In this document: in pieces, positions 31,652 to 43,600 of the stretch
Position numbering within the stretch: position 1 is the stretch's first letter
How the letters are laid out: each line of letters starts with the position of its first letter
DNA from: Phoronis australis
Lineage: Eukaryota > Phoronida > Phoronidae
Direction of reading: 5' to 3'
DNA: 64,000 nucleotides
Assembly: GCA_002633005.1 (NCBI GenBank)
Contig: NMRA01000129.1
Span: 238,459-302,458, forward strand
Made by a program: the position numbers and the translations under genes
The notes under the pieces: model-generated
Database searches by the model: none
What the model saw: only the letters and a program-made list of their open reading frames with translations
Told to the model about the DNA's origin: nothing

Positions 31652-34600
31652 GTGGGTATCTTACTGTATGTGTTCATGTTTGAGTGCCTAGAGGTTTTTT
31701 TGCAAAATTCAAGTTAATTGGCACCTGCGCTAAAGCTTCATTTTTGCACTGCACATTCTTTGTTTTATTATAATGAACTTTCGGTTCTTCTGAAGCCCTG
31801 AATTTGCTTTTAGTATGGAACAACAGTACTCGATTTGGCGACCTGCAGTTCGCCAATGCAGATTCAGATTGCGTTTAGGCAACCTGGGAAAATCCCAAGT
31901 CGCCATGAAGTCACGGCAACGAGTATCAAAGTGAAGAAATGATTCGCTCGAAGTTCTGTTTTGGCGACCTCAGTTTTCATTTGGTGACTTTGCATTTGGT
32001 GAATCGGCACTAAGCAAAGCATCAAGCACTGAACAAGTTTTGAAATATTAAGGGTCCTAAGCGAATATACAGTTGGCAGCTTCATAGCAGCTTTAGATTT
32101 TCTTCAAGGGCTACTCTGGCAAAGAAGTAAATTGTGTCTAATTAACGTTATTGTCATTTTCAGATTGGCCAAACGTTTCTCATGTACGCCTGCCAGCTGG
32201 GCAGTCTTACAGTGGTCAAAGAGCTGCTAGAGAAAGGAGTGGATGTCAACGTAGTGGATAACGTAAGTGATTTACTTGCAATCCCGACGAATGAGAGACT
32301 GTCGGTGGTTTGGCACCGTTCACAATTATCCCCATGTTAACGAGTGCACAAGGCGGTCAAGTCCTGCTAGCTAAGCTTACGCCATAGATTAAATACTCCG
32401 TGATGCATCGTGCCATGTTGAAAAAATGCCGCACATGGCGCCACCTAGTTTTTATTGCCGTGGCTGGTAGTTGTTTCCATCAAAAGACATGGCAAAGAGG
32501 GGGATCGTGGCAGTCCGCTGTATTTTATTCACAATATGAAGTTTTCGGAACTTCTCCAGATGATAAGTTTTATAATCTGCTCTAGCTCCAGCCATTGACC
32601 AGGAAGTTTCAAACATATACTGATATACAATTAGACCTGTGTATTCTACACTCGACCTTAGAAGTCAAAAAGAAGTTGTGAAGACCATAAAACCATCTCA
32701 TTTCCAAAATCTAATTGATTGCTAATAGGGCAAAGACAAGCACTCATTTAAACATCACTGAAATTTGTTGACAAGAGTTGTTTACATATACACAAACATA
32801 CAAACGTGAAGACACATGCACGTATTACATAAAGTCGCATAAAAAAGATGAACGAGTTTCCTTGGAATGCCAGAGGTAACAAGCATCTATTACAAAATGT
32901 TAATATGAGTTTTTATTAAAAGTAGTTCAGCAGTTACAGGTGGATGATTTTTCATTATAACAATCAAATAAATCAAACCCTACATAACCTGACTATATAT
33001 CATTCCATGAGTTGTTTTGTATTAGTTTTCCATGTTTCGGTTACATAAATCAGTAACCAACGGTTCACTACTCCAAAGGTTCACTATTCTGAAAGTTCCC
33101 TACTTGAGAGTTTCACCATTCCAAAACCAGGTCCACGGCTTCAACTGACAGTTCATTACTGCCAATGTCTTCCTACTGAGGCGGAACTTTTATATAAGAG
33201 ACAGTGCAGTTAACATTGCCTAAGCATCACTACACTACTTCTATTTCAGTAAAATTTCAAGCATCAGTTGTCAGCCACTTTCACGTCTGAAGTTATATAC
33301 AATAAGACTGTCATGGCTAAGTAAACTGTTATAACATATGTTATAACAGGTTAATCCTACTCATTTAAAGGCTGGAAAATCAGCCTTCTTTTAATTCACA
33401 CATTGGTTGCCATTATTTATAACTTTCTATTCATTTTGTACATTGTGTTTGAACGCCAAACGAAATCTATGGTCAAGCCCTGCCTTGGTTTAAATCATTT
33501 ATTACGTTGTTTTAATCAGTAAAAGCCATCTCGCTTTATTCTCTGACAGTGATTATGAATAACTTTTTAGTTAATTCAAATGTCATTATATTTTGCAGGA
33601 CAACTGGTCGGCTTTGCTCAACGCTGCCAAGGAAGGTTGTTCAGACATTGTCGTCACCCTACTAGAAGCAGGGGCAGCCATTGACCACAGGGACATGGTA
33701 ATTGATATAGCCTTTTGGAGCATATGTGGTGATGAGAACCTAGATTTACATTTGTGTGACTGCGGTTTTGCCTTGAATGATTTTCGATTTCATGCGGTAC
33801 TCAACTGATTCATAAAAAACAGGCTCCTTCACAAGTAATTGTATGGGCCTATATTCAGAAAATTTCCCAAGTGGAGGTTTGTAATTGGAGCCAGAGTTTA
33901 CAAAATTTCATTGGAGCCGGCTTGTTTCAGGGAAGTTAAAGTGGAAGTCTGGAAGGAAAGCAGATAAAACTTAGCAGTGAATGAATTGTGGCACCATTTC
34001 CATTTGAATCGAGACGAAAAGGTTTCGTTGAATTTCCTTCAAACCCAGTAGTTTGTTCTGATTTTGTCAATGCAAATCTATGCTCTCCATCTTGTGGTAA
34101 ACAGTACGCTCGTTTTAACTCATTACAGGGTGGTTGGACAGCCTTGATGTGGGCGTGTTATAAAGGGCACACCAGTGTGGTGCAGGCTCTATTGGACCGA
34201 GGGGCTAGTCCTAACAACAGGGGAGAGGTCAGTCATGGTCGTCTTTCAGCTTTTGCTATGATTGGAATACAATATCTTTGCACGTATACAGTACATTTAA
34301 AAAAAGGTTGACCGATTACGTGGAAGTTCATCCGGTTTTGTTGAAGTTTTGGCGAAAAACAAGAAGGAAAAGACAAAAAGTAACACTAACAAGATTGTAT
34401 TTCAATATTTCATCTGAAATTTTTTATTCGTAATTTCACTGAAAAGAAATATTGTCAACCTTTTAAAAAATACAGATTGTCAAACTGAATTCTGGGGTCT
34501 TTGTCAATGATGTTGAATGTCAAGAGAAAACCCGATGACTGTTTCTTCACAGAATGTAATCAACACCCCGTCTGTTACGCAGAGCTGCTTTTGGTGCATT

Positions 34601-37600
34601 TTTGCTCTGTTGATTTTGCCTGAACTAATTCTCACCGACGACATGATCAGAGATGAACGCGACAAAGATTTATCTATGTTTTATGTGTTGTAAACTTTAA
34701 CTGAAATCTTGACACTCTTCAGTTTCTTATGATTAAAGCAAGCCTCTGTTTGGCTTGTTCCGTGTGTTTGTCTTATTCTTTTAATTGAATGGTGTCTGAA
34801 GCAACGGCTGCTATAAAGAATTAATTATAGTTGATGGGCTTAATGGCCGTACATCTTGACAATCACACCTTTTTCAGCATCGTGTACCTGCCATCATCTG
34901 GGCTGCTGGTCGGGGTCATGCTGAGATAGTGCGTCTTCTGCTAAACTTTGGAGCCAAAGTGAACACCTGTGACAGGGTATGTGCATCTATGCAATGCGTA
35001 TTAGCTTAAATATCTGCACGACTGTAGTAAGAATTTAACTGAGCAAAAGTTTTTAGTTTTCGATTGTGAAGAGGCTGTAGAATTTGATTTTTGTGTTTTG
35101 CTGTTGTTTGGGTCACAGGACCATGTCTTTTTTAATACAGAAGCAAAAAAGGAAGTACATTCACATCAAAACAAGGGTATCTCCAACATGACTTAAGTTT
35201 TCGTGTTCAAGATGAAATTTCAAAATAACAGTTTCCTAAATTATCTTTTCGTTAACATTTGATGCAACCTAAAGAGGACAATAATTATGCTTTGCTGTAC
35301 AATTTACGGGGCATAGAACTCATTCTAACTCTCTGTTGTAGTACGGGACTACACCGCTCATCTGGGCGGCCAGGAAAGGCTTTTGTCGCGTAGTTGATAT
35401 TCTGTTGGCAGAGGGAGCTAACGTTGATACTGCTGGCATGGTATGTAACTACGGAGAATGGGAAAGTTTGATTGTGTGTAAGAACGTGCCGGTAATTTCC
35501 ACACACACACAGCCCCCCTTAATAAAGCCAGTTGGGCCTCTGTATATAATTTTTGTTATAGTCCCATGGGTTGACTTTTGCTGTCATTGTGTAGTCTGTA
35601 GGGTTTCCCAAAGTGAATATGATCAGGGAGTGTCAAACAAAGATATAGGTTGTATCAGCATGTTTGTGTGTTGTCTACAAAATTAGATTTACTTATGGCA
35701 CCTTTGGTACCATAAACTCTCATTACTGCAGAATTGATACTGACTCATTTATAAGCCCGCTGTATCCGACAGTATGCCCGCACTTATGTTTAAGTTGCTA
35801 CAAAGGTAAGAATGTGGCATTTTCTAAATAGTTATATGCCCTGGGGCAACAACGAATAAAAACAATTTTGTTCCTAAGTAACTGAAGATTTACTGAAAAG
35901 CTGTGTCATTTCATCCTTTAATTGCTAAGTGCCCATTAGTCTACGAGTGCTATGATCCGCATGTCAGTGGCCTTCATGCATTGCACCTCGAAATAAAGTT
36001 GTCACATATTCGTTGAAACTGGCGTGAACGATGAAGGAACAATGAACCGTTATTGTTCTTGTGTTGCAGAACTCATGGACTGCCCTGCTGATGGCCTGTA
36101 AGGGTGGCTATACAGACTGTGTGCGCTCAATACTGGAACACAATCCCAATGTGAACGCCATGGACAAGGTGACGCCATCTTTTGAGCAAATGCAGTCTTC
36201 TTTGTGACCTCTCTTTTACTCCCTTGTACCATACATTCATGACCTGCCTATAGTTTCTATTGCCTCTCTAGCACTCACTTGAAGAAGAACTGTTCATACT
36301 AGAAAGCTAGTGCTTTTATTTTTATTTGTATTTTGTATGGGAGAATAAAGTTGCATTTTACACCACGTGTATACGGTTTCACTACATTAAATGTGATTGT
36401 TTTATCTGTTGCATTGTTTGTTGAGTCGACTTTTGCTGTCTGTGTGCAGGATGGTTTAACTGGACTGGCAATTGCTGCCAAGGATGGTCATGTGGAAATT
36501 GTTAAGGATCTGTTAGGCAAGGGGGCTTATGTCAATGTTACTGAGAGGGTGAGTTGAGCAACTGGTAACCCTGGTAACCGTTACATTGCTGTGTACTCTG
36601 CCACATCTAAGTGAAAATGTCAGTTATTTACCCATTTTAGGCGGCTTAAAAATATTTTACAAAGATGGCTTCCTTACACAAGTGGTACGTTAACAGGGCT
36701 GCTAACTGTTAAAGGTTGAGCTGTCAAATTCTATGTACTTTTAGGGTCTAGAAATAGATGCATAATGGGCTATGAAATGTTGCAGACTTAAAGCGTTCAT
36801 TCCTCTTTAAAAGTCAGCTGAAAGTAAAAAATTAATACGTTTTGCAGCTAGCAAAACTGTTAAGATGGGCAGCCTTCAGTTATGTATTACATCATTTGTG
36901 TCTGTCCCTCAGCTTTAGTGGTGGTGTTATGGTCGACAGTGCTAGTGGTGATTTGTACAACCAATAACACAAGCATGATCTAAAGAGTTTGTAATACACT
37001 GTTTGCAATTATTGAAACCGATCAAGTTATGAAATAGAGCAATTTAAAGTTACAGTTGAAACTTGTAAATTGTCAGGAAACTTGACAGGGTAATGAAGAT
37101 ATTCAACATCCAGTTCAGCAGAAGTCAGCCAAATTATCCCGCTATAGCTATATCCAGGCACCTGTTTGAATGAATGCTTCGTAACTAAGAGTTGGATTAA
37201 AAAGTATAATTTAAATTAAATTACAAGCAAAACTCATTAGTAGCATAGTCATGCTGTCTCTTCTGGTGTTGCAGGATAATGACTCGATATTGATCCGTGC
37301 AGTACGAGGCGGACATTATGAAATAGTCCAAGCTCTTTTAGGCAAGTCTGCCGATGTGGATCATGTTGGAGCTGTAAGTAGTCCTGTTGTCATCATGTTG
37401 TCATCATGTTGTGTTGTGTTGTGGTTGTGGTTGTGTTGTGGTCGGGGTTGTGGTCGTGGTTGAGTTGTCGTGGTTGTGTTATGGTCATGTGTTGTGTTGT
37501 GTTGTGGTCATGGTTGTGTTGTGGTCGTGGTGGAGTTGTGGTCAGGGTGGTGTTGTGGTCGTGGTGGTGTTGTGGTCATTGTTGCGGTTGTGTTATGGTT

Positions 37601-40600
37601 GTGATTGTGTTGTGGTTGTGTTCATGGTAGTGTTGTGATCGTGGTTGTGTTGTGGTCATGGTCATGGTTGTGCTTATGTTGTAGTTGTGTTGTGGTCGTG
37701 GCTATGATTGTGTTGTGGCCGTGGTTGTGTTGTGATTGTGATTTTGTAACGGTTGTAGTTGTGGTGTGGTCGTGGTTATGGTGTGATCGTGGTTGTTGTG
37801 TGGTCATGGTGGGGTCATGGTCTTGGTTGTGATTGTGGTTGTGTTTTGGTCGTGGTCGGGGTTGTGTTGCGGTCAGGTTGTGTCATGGTCATGGTTGTGT
37901 CGTGGTTGTGTTGTGGTCGTGATTGTGATTGTGCTGGTGTTATGGTCATGGTTCTGGCTAATGACATGTTGTGCCTGGTGCCAAGTTTTTGACCAGTCTA
38001 ATGAAGTAGTAACTGCAATTTTTGTTCGTGTGGCCTGCAGCTTGTCCTTGGTGTGTTAGCATCAATTATAGAAGGTGTTAAGAAAAAATGAGAGTGCCAA
38101 ATTTTTTATTGCAGGGTTAACTGTAGAGTGGTTTCTTTTGTTACGATGACCTCTTAAAATTGTTTTTTATGCGCCCACATATTTATATGTGGACGCATTA
38201 TGCCGTCATCTCTGTCCGTCCGTCCGTCCGTCCGGGCGGCGTCCGTCCGGCGTCTGGCGTCCGGCGTCCGCTGCTCTATCTCCAAAACCCTTTGACATAC
38301 ATTCATGAAATTTGGCGCATATGTTCCATTCATGAATGGGACGGCATGTGCGAATTTTCGGACGGATCTGACTTCCGGTGTGCCCCCTAGTGGCAATTTT
38401 AGTTTTTTACGCTTACCTTTGTATCTTCAAAAGTCCTGAACGGATTTTCATGAAATTTGGTATGTAGGCATCTAGTAGTGAGATGACGCTATCCTGCCGT
38501 TTTCGGATGGATTCGACATAGTTTGCGCCACCTAGTGGCCATTTTTAGTGTTTTCGAGTCTGTTTTTGTGCTTCCACCCCTCTATCAACCAAACCGCTCG
38601 AAGGATGATTGTGAAAATTGGCATGTATGTGCTTACTATGTAGAGGACGGTTNNNNNNNNNNNNNNNNNNNNNNNNNNNNNNNNNNNNNNNNNNNNNNNN
38701 NNNNNNNNNNNNNNNNNNNNNNNNNNNNNNNNNNNNNNNNNNNNNNNNNNNNNNNNNNNNNNNNNNNNNNNNNNNNNNNNNNNNNNNNNNNNNNNNNNNN
38801 NNNNNNNNNNNNNNNNNNNNNNNNNNNNNNNNNNNNNNNNNNNNNNNNNNNNNNNNNNNNNNNNNNNNNNNNNNNNNNNNNNNNNNNNNNNNNNNNNNNN
38901 NNNNNNNNNNNNNNNNNNNNNNNNNNNNNNNNNNNNNNNNNNNNNNNNNNNNNNNNNNNNNNNNNNNNNNNNNNNNNNNNNNNNNNNNNNNNNNNNNNNN
39001 NNNNNNNNNNNNNNNNNNNNNNNNNNNNNNNNNNNNNNNNNNNNNNNNNNNNNNNTTTTTTTGCGCCCATGGCTGTATCTCCCAAACCGTTTGCAGGATC
39101 TTTACTAAATTTAGCAAGTGTATTTATGTGATGTTGACAACGGACGATGACGACTTTAGGATGATTCTGACTACCGGTATGCCTCTAGTGGCAATTTAAA
39201 TATTTCACATTGACCTCTGTATTTTCATAGGTCTTCAGGTGTATACTTTGTGTTACTTCGTGACTATGAAGGAAAAGTTCCAAGTAGAAATTTGTTTCTG
39301 GCATTCTAATGCTGTGCTAATCTCGTATGTTGGTAAATTTGTTTTTAATTCTATGTTTCTGTGGTGCTTTAAGCAACTGATGCATAGGATGTGCTTGTAT
39401 TATGAAGATCACTCACATTTTGAAACCTAGCCTATTGAGGAGACAATGACCATGCCTTTCCATTTTGCAAAGTACAACATACTACATATGCCTCTACTGG
39501 CCACTTTATGGTACCAATAAACAACCCTAGAAGGATACCGTATACGGTGCAATTGTGGGCGCATTTCAACGCTCTGCGTTGCTCTTGTTAGTTAATGCAT
39601 AGAGCATTTTTTGTTTAATATTACGGAGTCTAATTTTAAAAGGTTTTAAGAAATTATCCGTAATGTTATGTCTAAAATCATTGAATTAATTCATTACATT
39701 TCTGTCACAGGAAAACAAAACTGCCTTGTTTTGGGCAGTGGATAAAAATGATGTTGACCTTGTTAAATTGTTGCTGAAATATGACCCAGACCTGGAAGTG
39801 TCATGCACGGTAAGATTTGTATGCGCTGTTTAAAGTTGAACATACTCATACAGTGTGAATTGTTAGCTTTTTTTCGTGGATTTTTTGAAAAAGAAAATGT
39901 TCTCAATTTTCTGTTGCTACACGTAAAATTTTGTTGTGCCAAATATGATTGCAGTTTAATTTATTTCTGTCAAATACTTGGCAAATCTTTAGAGGTCTTA
40001 TGGTGTTCCATGTTTTTAGCAACTTTGAGCGTTGATTTCTCTTTAGTGAGCGGTTTAATTCAAATAAAAGTTTGCACACGTCATTTATTCTATGGTCCAT
40101 GGCCGAGCATTCGGGGTGGGAGTTGTGATGGCGTTCTTAGTTCGCACTCAGATCATGTGCCATGCATTGTGATGTGAAGTGACCATTCTGTTATGGTGTT
40201 CTGTTTGACCATTATACCTGAGGATGATATTTGACTAATGTAGAAACATCGTTTCCATGTTGCACTCTGGCGTCGTTTTTTGTTTTCCAATTCTTACTTT
40301 TAATTTGGCCAAAAACTATTATTTTTTATTTCTCTTCAAATATCGATGATGTCAGCTGTCAGAATTGAAGATTTCGGGTGTTGTTTTAAGGGACTTCGAC
40401 GACTGATATCTGTGTTGTTTCAAGATAAAGAAGTGGGATGCATGTTTCTCTTTGTATCAACAATAAGAATAATTGATATATAGTTCAAACACAAAGTTCA
40501 AGTGTTTTTAGAAATTAATGTTTAAAGCACAAAATGACAGTTTTTAGAAAAAAATGGTGTTAGCGTGATCATCTTACCAAATATCAAGTTTTTTCAGCGA

Positions 40601-43600
40601 TTAAAGATTCAGAAAATACGTACTTTTGTGTATAAATATTAAGAATGAACACTTGAAAAGATATTGGACACACCACGAAAGGTCTTCTTGTGAGGTTGAC
40701 AATTGGAGACTTTATTGTCACTAGGTGGCACTAATAAATTTATTGTTTTTAACTTCTTAATAGACTGAGAGCAAGAAGCAGTTCATCAAGAACATGGCGA
40801 CGTCTGTGGGCATAGGGTCCGGCATGACTACCTAATATGCTCTCCACCTGCCTGTCGCTTGATGTTTCATCATCAATTTTTGGTCACGATTTGTGCCCTT
40901 AAAAAGACGTGGTCACGTGACCCTATTGATGGCAAATTAATAATTTCTGCCAGTTTTCCACTTTCAGAAAATATGAATATTTTTCTGTGTTAGAATCTGT
41001 AGTTTAGTAGATTTTGGGTTAAATGCTGAACACAGAATTTTAGATCAGGTCCTACTTGACCTTTAATGGTTGTTTTGCAGAGAAACTTGTCAAAATAAAT
41101 TTTATCCTGTATCTGACATATGTTGTGCGAATTAGGAAGAATTATCATACCCAGATGCTTACAGCACTCCCACTATTTCACTGGTGCCACCTGGTGATCA
41201 TTGAGCTCATCATTATCCTAAATTGCAGGATGGCACTACTGTCTTATTGAAAGCTGTAAAGAACAGAAACGTAGATCTAGTGCGCCTTCTACTGGACAAA
41301 GGGGCCAAGCCCTCTGCTGTTGACAAGGTCAGAGTATTAACCACATGCCGTGTGCTATTTTTATATGTTTGCTTGTTGTCTAAGTTCTACGGGCAAAAGT
41401 TTCCTAATTTAGCTGTTTTGATAGTCATTTTTTACCACATTCCCGAAATTGGCTTGGAGTTGGAATCTTTAGTCAAGAATGATATCAATTTTGTAAGACG
41501 GTTCTTCAACTTGGAATTAAGTCAGTCATCAGATGTAGACAAAATAAGTTAACTCAGATTGAGATCAAAATGTTCTGTAAAATTATAGTCTTAGCTTTGG
41601 TATGTAACCTTTGCACACCAGTTTTTGTGTTGGGTGCATGTGCTAGTTGTCTTGAATATGAAGTGTGGTTCTTGTTTTTTGATGTGTTTCCTGCCACTGT
41701 ATCTATCAGTATGCCCAGAGATGTGTTCCTGCTACAATACTGTTCACTACATTTGTCCATAAATTGTGTCGAAATTTGTCTAATGTTTGCCTCTCACGCT
41801 TAGTCACATCGAAGATATTTATTAGTGAACATAAATTGTGAGGTAATTAACATAAATTTTTTCATCCTAAATTCCATTAATTATTCGAGGAGTAGATATC
41901 TGTCAGGTTTTCTTGAAAACAAATTTTTACAGTAGATCTCTTGACCTCTTGACCTCTGATTAGTATCTGGTACAACTTTATCATGCTCTTCTTTATGTTT
42001 TTAGAGAGGTGACAACGCACTGCATATCTGTCTCAGGGCTCACCACCGTAAGCTAGCGGAACAGTTGCTCAGAAATCCCAAGGAGAGTCGACTGTTGTAC
42101 TGTGCCAATGGTGCTGGCGAGACGCCATACAACATTGATGCATCACTCAAGAAGAGTATCCTCACACAGATTTTCGGTGCCCGTGAGTACCAGATATGAA
42201 ATGTTGCTCGTTTGAAGCAGGATGCTCGTTTTGAACTAGTTCATCCTTCTGTCGACCACATTCGTCTTGCAGAATAAGTGCAAATACCACTATTAATGAT
42301 CTGTCTATTAGTTAGTTGTTGACTGTTTTTGTGGTACTTGAAATCCAAAGAGATTTTAATTCCTTGACTTTTAGCTCTCTATCTTATAGTTTTTAAGAAC
42401 AGAGTCTTTGAAAATGATTAAAATTTTGAATTAACAAATAATAACTTTTTGTATTGTGTTTGCAGCCAATTTTCTCTGAATTCCATTTTCTCCTTTCCCT
42501 GTTATATGAACAACTGTATGAGTCTAACCTTACTTAGCTATTCCTAGATTTGTTAACATTTGACCACATTACCAGCTATTTCACCAAGGTTCTCTAAAAA
42601 GCTCACACATTTCCTCCACTTTTTGATCATATTTGACACTGAAATCTGATCCTTATTTTGACAGGGAACTTGAATGCTGCCGAGTTGTCGGAGAACTTAC
42701 TCGGCTATGACTTATACAGCAGCTCGCTGGCAGACGTACTCAGTGAGCCTACGATGCACACTCCTATGACAGTCGGTTTGTTCGCCAAGTGGGGCAGTGG
42801 AAAGTCATTCTTGTTAAGTCATCTGCAAGGTTTGTTGTTTTCTCATGTATGAAACAACAATAACTAATTTGTTACTTGAAATTTCCTTAAAACTGTATTT
42901 CCGCGGTATTAAGATGTCAAAAATGAATTAGCCTAAGGCCACTTTTGTTCATAAAATCTGTCTCCTGATACTCCACGCAATGATAGAACTCGGGATTTTT
43001 ACCATCAATAAGAACATCGAAACCAGCGGCGACTCAAAAAAACGCTTCCGATTTTGTTGGGCAAAAAGTCTACATTCTGTGGGAAAAATAACTACTTGGA
43101 AAACGATAATTATGTCCTGGAAATTTCATGGAAAATAGGAATGATATGAGTGGGAACCGTCATTGAATGCCTTGAAGATCATAACATGATGCGATATTAA
43201 TCATGATATGATGATACGAAATTACTCCAGTCTTTGGCATCGCTTACTCAGACAGTACGTTTGGTACTATCAAAATCCTTATTATTTTCCACAATGCTCA
43301 CAGGATATGACTGTCTCGAGTTCTTATCAGCATTCTACAAACAGCCAGTAGTCTGTAGGGTGACTGGTTACGTCTCAGTTAAGATTTTTTAAGTGTCATG
43401 TTGTCAAAATGTTTCTAATTCTCTAATTTATGATAAATTTTCTCTTCTTTTCTTTGGGACTTTCAACATAGCGTTGAGGAAGCAAAATGAATTACGATGA
43501 AATTTGTCAATCTTCTCGAAAATCTACTTTACTACAAAACCTTAACAGAGGGCTGAGACAACAGGACAAATGACCTGGTTTCTCTTCTCGAGGCTGGACT

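Noticed and set aside
37387-38059. Series of Val/Cys/Trp-rich and Thr/His-rich frames
   Set aside because: All are translations of the GT-rich minisatellite in an intron.
38523-39199. Four long frames of 149-202 residues
   Set aside because: They cross the N gap; most of the length is unknown bases.
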